This document shows positions 61,106 through 64,000 of a stretch of DNA of 64,000 bases, piece after piece. The stretch is taken from contig NZ_AP019308.1 of assembly GCF_003945345.1 (NCBI RefSeq), forward strand, positions 5,880,501 through 5,944,500, written 5' to 3'. The position numbers and the translations under genes are program-made. Under the pieces are notes generated by a model. It was not told the DNA's origin. It searched no databases and saw nothing but the letters and a program-made list of their open reading frames with translations. Every line of letters begins with the position of its first letter. The first letter of the stretch is position 1. The DNA is from Paenibacillus baekrokdamisoli (lineage in GTDB: Bacteria > Bacillota > Bacilli > Paenibacillales > Paenibacillaceae).

Positions 61106-62923
61106 TTATTTAGGCATCATACCTTGGAGCCACCCAACTTGAGCATTACTGTTGGAAATGGCATTATCCATTTTAGAAAACATTTTGTAATAATTATCTT
61201 CTTTTGTACTCAGTTTGTTTTGCAGTGTAAGAATCTTAATATTAATATCGCTAATTTGATGGCCGAGCGTATTTGATATTTTATCGTATGCATCAGATCC
61301 GGAGCCGGCTGTTTTAATGATATTCGTGATTGTAGTGCTCGAAGAAGTATATAACTGTTGGAAGACACCTTGTTCAGATGTCTTGTTGGTTAAGGATTGA
61401 TTCGTGAATAAATTAATGACACCCTGCGGGTCACTGGCAATTGCAGCTTTAAGCTTGCTTGAGTCAATTTGAAGTTTGCCGGCATTTGTAGAATCCCCGA
61501 GGGTGTAGCTTTGTCCGGTGATTCCGACTTGGAAGAGTGCATTCGTGTTTGATGGTAAAGTGCCAATTGAGCTATAAGCGATCTGCCGCATATTATCGCG
61601 CAACTGTTGGAGATTGCTATCTCGGTACAAAGTACCGCTCTTTGCCTTATCTTCCCAGTTTTTAATATCGGTATCGCTCATCGCTTTTTTTTGATCATCC
61701 GTAAGCGGCTGGAAGGAACGATAGATAGGCTCATTTAATTTCGTGTTCAGACTTGTCATTAAATCATTGTATTTGGTGACAAAATCTGAAATCGCGTTAT
61801 AAATTGAGTCGGTATCTTGATTGACATTAATGGAAACGCCGGAAGCGTCCGTTTGGCTATTTAAGGTGTAAGTGACGCCGTTTGAAGTTATTGTATTAGA
61901 TGCGTAGGTACCGTTAATGCCATCGATCGATGCAATCGCATTGTTGCCATTCTTGACGACGGCAGTATCCAGTTTAAACGTGTTCAGGAAGGCGCCGCTT
62001 CCAAAGTTAATTTGAGCGGTGTCACCTGTGCTCTTGCTCGTGACACTGATCTTGTCTGTGATGGAGTCGTAATACATGTTTACGCCAGCAGCAGAATTGT
62101 TGACTCTGGCCATCACGGAATTCAAAGTATCGTTTGCTCCGATCGTAAAGGTTTGTCCATTAATATCGAAGGAAGTTCCTGTTAAATTAACGCCACCCAA
62201 CTTCGAAGCTTGCGAAGAGAGGATAGCTGTATTATCCAGCTTATACGATTGGCCGGCTGTCAAACCTAAATCGGTTAAGCCGGTATTTCCGTTTACAGCG
62301 CTGACCGACAATTGCGGCAGAAAATTCGTATCTCCAAGTGGAGAGAGCTTCAACGTACCTCCGCTTAAGTCCACTTTGACCTGATTGGCACCGAAAGCTT
62401 GATCCACAGCCGATTGAATAGCCGATTCAAGCCCGTTACCCGAAGCATAATTTCCGTCAGCTATCGCGATCGTTTTGGTTGTCCCGTTCAGAGAAAGATT
62501 GAATTTGTTATTGTTGCTTGCAGCGGCAATCGCACGTCCGGCAGATAAGTCTACAGTGCCTTGAAGAGAGGTCGATTGCGTAACGGCGGATACGCTGACA
62601 GCAGAAGCACCCGCTGCCAATTTGGTGACGATGATTTTATGCGTGCCGGTAGTTGCAGCTCCCGTTGAGGAGACACCTACCTTCGAAGAATCGGAAGAGG
62701 TTGAAGTCGTTTTTGCCCAGTTGCTTCCGAAACGCAGCGAAGATAGTGAATCGCGAAAAGCTGACATCTTAACGTTAATGTCTCGATAGGCTTGGGCCTT
62801 CCACGTTAATTTCTGATCCGTTTGATTTAATTTATCCAACGGGGCTCTCTCTGCTGTCATTATCTTAGTTACCATGCTGTCAATATCCATGCCAGAGCCT
62901 AAACCTGCAATTCTCATGACCAT
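61106..62923 (-). CDS. fliD: Flagellar filament cap protein FliD (HAP2)
   Basis: 605 residues. N-terminal FliD domain (RIAGLGSGMDIDSMV, MTAERAPLDKLNQ) and C-terminal helical domain (DINIKILTLQNKLSTKEDNYY), with the middle part beta-rich and variable. It caps the filament and folds each new flagellin. Encoded on the minus strand, convergent with flaG-fliS-fliT; in Bacillus fliD lies between flaG and fliS in the same direction. The ATG follows GGGAGG at nine bases; the SigD-like site is about 50 bases upstream. Length exceeds the Bacillus protein. Confidence 0.94.
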   Translation of the reverse strand: MVMRIAGLGSGMDIDSMVTKIMTAERAPLDKLNQTDQKLTWKAQAYRDINVKMSAFRDSLSSLRFGSNWAKTTSTSSDSSKVGVSSTGAATTGTHKIIVTKLAAGASAVSVSAVTQSTSLQGTVDLSAGRAIAAASNNNKFNLSLNGTTKTIAIADGNYASGNGLESAIQSAVDQAFGANQVKVDLSGGTLKLSPLGDTNFLPQLSVSAVNGNTGLTDLGLTAGQSYKLDNTAILSSQASKLGGVNLTGTSFDINGQTFTIGANDTLNSVMARVNNSAAGVNMYYDSITDKISVTSKSTGDTAQINFGSGAFLNTFKLDTAVVKNGNNAIASIDGINGTYASNTITSNGVTYTLNSQTDASGVSINVNQDTDSIYNAISDFVTKYNDLMTSLNTKLNEPIYRSFQPLTDDQKKAMSDTDIKNWEDKAKSGTLYRDSNLQQLRDNMRQIAYSSIGTLPSNTNALFQVGITGQSYTLGDSTNAGKLQIDSSKLKAAIASDPQGVINLFTNQSLTNKTSEQGVFQQLYTSSSTTITNIIKTAGSGSDAYDKISNTLGHQISDINIKILTLQNKLSTKEDNYYKMFSKMDNAISNSNAQVGWLQGMMPK

Positions 62924-62970
62924 AATCCATAACCTCCCTAAAATCGTTATCTCATTGTTGCTACTATATA

Positions 62971-62998
62971 TTATCGAACTCTTGGGACCTTTTTGTTA
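62971..62998 (-). promoter_or_regulatory. SigD-like promoter of fliD
   Basis: Read on the minus strand: TAAC (62998-62995), 16 bases, TTCGATAA (62978-62971). It has the 16-base spacing of the other SigD sites but one mismatch in the -35 and three in the -10. Confidence 0.5.
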
Positions 62999-63029
62999 AT
63001 GTTAATGCTTTTAATTCTGTAAAAACTTT

Positions 63030-64000
63030 CTACATGGAAGCTATAAAGGGCAGATCATTAAGATGAGGAATCTTATGTAACAATGACTTCTTGTAAAATT
63101 CTTTTTTGGCAGCATCCTCCGAGTACCTGCAGAAGCTGATGTATAAAGCTGCCTTGTTTGGATTCAATGCTACGGCCTGCTCCAGGAAAAGCAGCCCTTG
63201 CTCGATTTCTCCCTGATTCAAGTGCAGATTGGCCAAATTTTCATAGCCGCTGGCGTACAGGGAATGATCCTCCAGGAGAATCGAGTAATAGTTCAGTGAG
63301 AGCTCGAGTTGATTATTCGCGAAGAAATAATCAGCAATTGCATTCAAGGCTTCTATTCCCGTCAGGTGATTCATCAATAAATCGAAAGCTTCGAAAGCAT
63401 GCAAGTTAAATAAAGTGATAAGAAAATCAATATATATCGACATGTCTTCTTCGACGATCACTGCAGGTGCCGCGCCTATTATTAGGGCATGTATCGATTG
63501 TCCTATTCTGAAAAGAGGATTACCTTCAGGCGCTATTGAATTTGCAGGCACTTCAGGTGCTCCCCATAATAAAGTGCCGATGAGCAGAAACTTGTAGGGC
63601 GGCGGCGACGTTGGATCGGTTGCTATCCGATGCTTGTTAACGGTTTGCTGAAATAAAGCTTGATTTTGATTCAATAATGCAAAATGCAGCAGTTCATGCT
63701 CACCGAGCTGAACATTGATTTCCTTTAGCTTCTGATAATAATATTGCGCGAGACTGGCAGCGGCGGAAATCAAGGACATACGGAATAACAACAACAAATT
63801 CCCAGGCTTGGCGATAGGGTAGATTCTATCCAGAAATGCAATAATGGAAGAATCGGACTCTGCTTGAGCAAGGATCGAAATGAGCTTATGTAAAGAAGCC
63901 GTATCTTGGGGGGCGTGATTCAGAACCTTGGACAAGTAATGCACGGTCTGAATAGTGTCGCGCTGGCCTCCGTAAATTTCCACAAGTTTTTGGGACGGGA
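63030..64000 (-). CDS. C-terminal part of a third TPR (probable GT2-TPR) protein, truncated
   Basis: About 323 residues visible; the frame stays open to the window edge, so the N-terminus lies to the right. The visible part is TPR-like helices and aligns by eye with the C-terminal half of the 646-residue GT2-TPR protein (compare ALNAIADYFFANNQLELSLN with ALLNKVADFFYEENLLEIAI, and the common ends LPFIASM and LPFIKNLNA). If the missing part carries a GT2 domain, it is the third such protein in the locus. It runs toward fliD on the same strand and may be co-transcribed with it. Confidence 0.75.
   Translation of the reverse strand, partial: PSQKLVEIYGGQRDTIQTVHYLSKVLNHAPQDTASLHKLISILAQAESDSSIIAFLDRIYPIAKPGNLLLLFRMSLISAAASLAQYYYQKLKEINVQLGEHELLHFALLNQNQALFQQTVNKHRIATDPTSPPPYKFLLIGTLLWGAPEVPANSIAPEGNPLFRIGQSIHALIIGAAPAVIVEEDMSIYIDFLITLFNLHAFEAFDLLMNHLTGIEALNAIADYFFANNQLELSLNYYSILLEDHSLYASGYENLANLHLNQGEIEQGLLFLEQAVALNPNKAALYISFCRYSEDAAKKEFYKKSLLHKIPHLNDLPFIASM

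Noticed and set aside
1..64000. Mobile elements, prophage, tRNA or rRNA genes
   Set aside because: No transposase, integrase, phage structural gene, tRNA-like fold or rRNA sequence was recognised.

Overview
The window looks like a chromosomal segment of a motile, spore-forming, S-layer-bearing Firmicute of the Paenibacillaceae type. The grounds are sporulation genes (spoIID, spoIIQ, spoIIID, an alpha/beta SASP), several proteins with SLH domains together with the SLH-ligand pyruvyl transferase csaB, the DegS/DegU pair, and Bacillus-like flagellar synteny. The species cannot be fixed from the sequence. No rRNA, tRNA, insertion sequence, prophage or CRISPR array was seen.

Layout. 1-2 kb: 3' part of a subtilisin-like protease with PPC and SLH domains, then a DUF1146 protein. 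2.4-10.1 kb: murA, spoIID, spoIIQ, spoIIID, mbl, flhO and flhP (an order also known from Bacillus subtilis), then an EpuA-like membrane protein. A 37-bp hairpin repeat array lies just before flhO. 10.2-12.5 kb: a large Ig-repeat secreted protein on the minus strand. 12.7-21 kb: lipid, envelope and sugar genes (CDP-alcohol phosphatidyltransferase, fabZ, a phosphohexomutase, a DUF5693 membrane protein, csaB, tagA-like, tagO-like). 21.3-41.5 kb: a block of very large cell-surface proteins (a C-terminal-SLH protein, the main S-layer protein, an uncharacterised secreted pair, an Ig/SwmB/SLH protein, a phosphodiester glycosidase), with a SASP gene and metK between them. 41.6-43.5 kb: degS-degU. 43.8-48.4 kb: a small membrane protein, a predicted short terminated RNA, comFA, comFC and yvyF. 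48.5-53.2 kb: flgM, flgN, flgK, flgL, yviE, fliW, csrA. 53.2-64 kb: three nucleotide-sugar genes, a TPR glycosyltransferase, flagellin (hag), a second TPR glycosyltransferase, flaG, fliS, a fliT-like gene, fliD in reverse orientation, and the C-terminal part of a third TPR protein running off the right edge.

How the parts fit. TagO- and TagA-like enzymes would build a secondary wall polymer and CsaB would pyruvylate it, creating the ligand for the SLH proteins encoded at 1, 21.3, 26.1 and 34.2 kb. The late flagellar genes carry recognisable regulatory logic: SigD-type promoters (mostly a 16-nt spacer) before hag, flaG and fliD, a FlgM anti-sigma factor, and a FliW-CsrA switch with two CsrA-type sites in the hag leader. 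The sugar genes and GT2-TPR proteins around hag suggest flagellin glycosylation with an acetamido sugar.

The most interesting signals are a near-perfect SigD promoter before a giant SLH protein (motility-linked surface layer), two in-frame Shine-Dalgarno/ATG pairs for the S-layer gene, the 37-bp hairpin array with compensatory base changes, a SigD -10 element that doubles as the left arm of the preceding terminator before flgM, and the flagellin modification locus.
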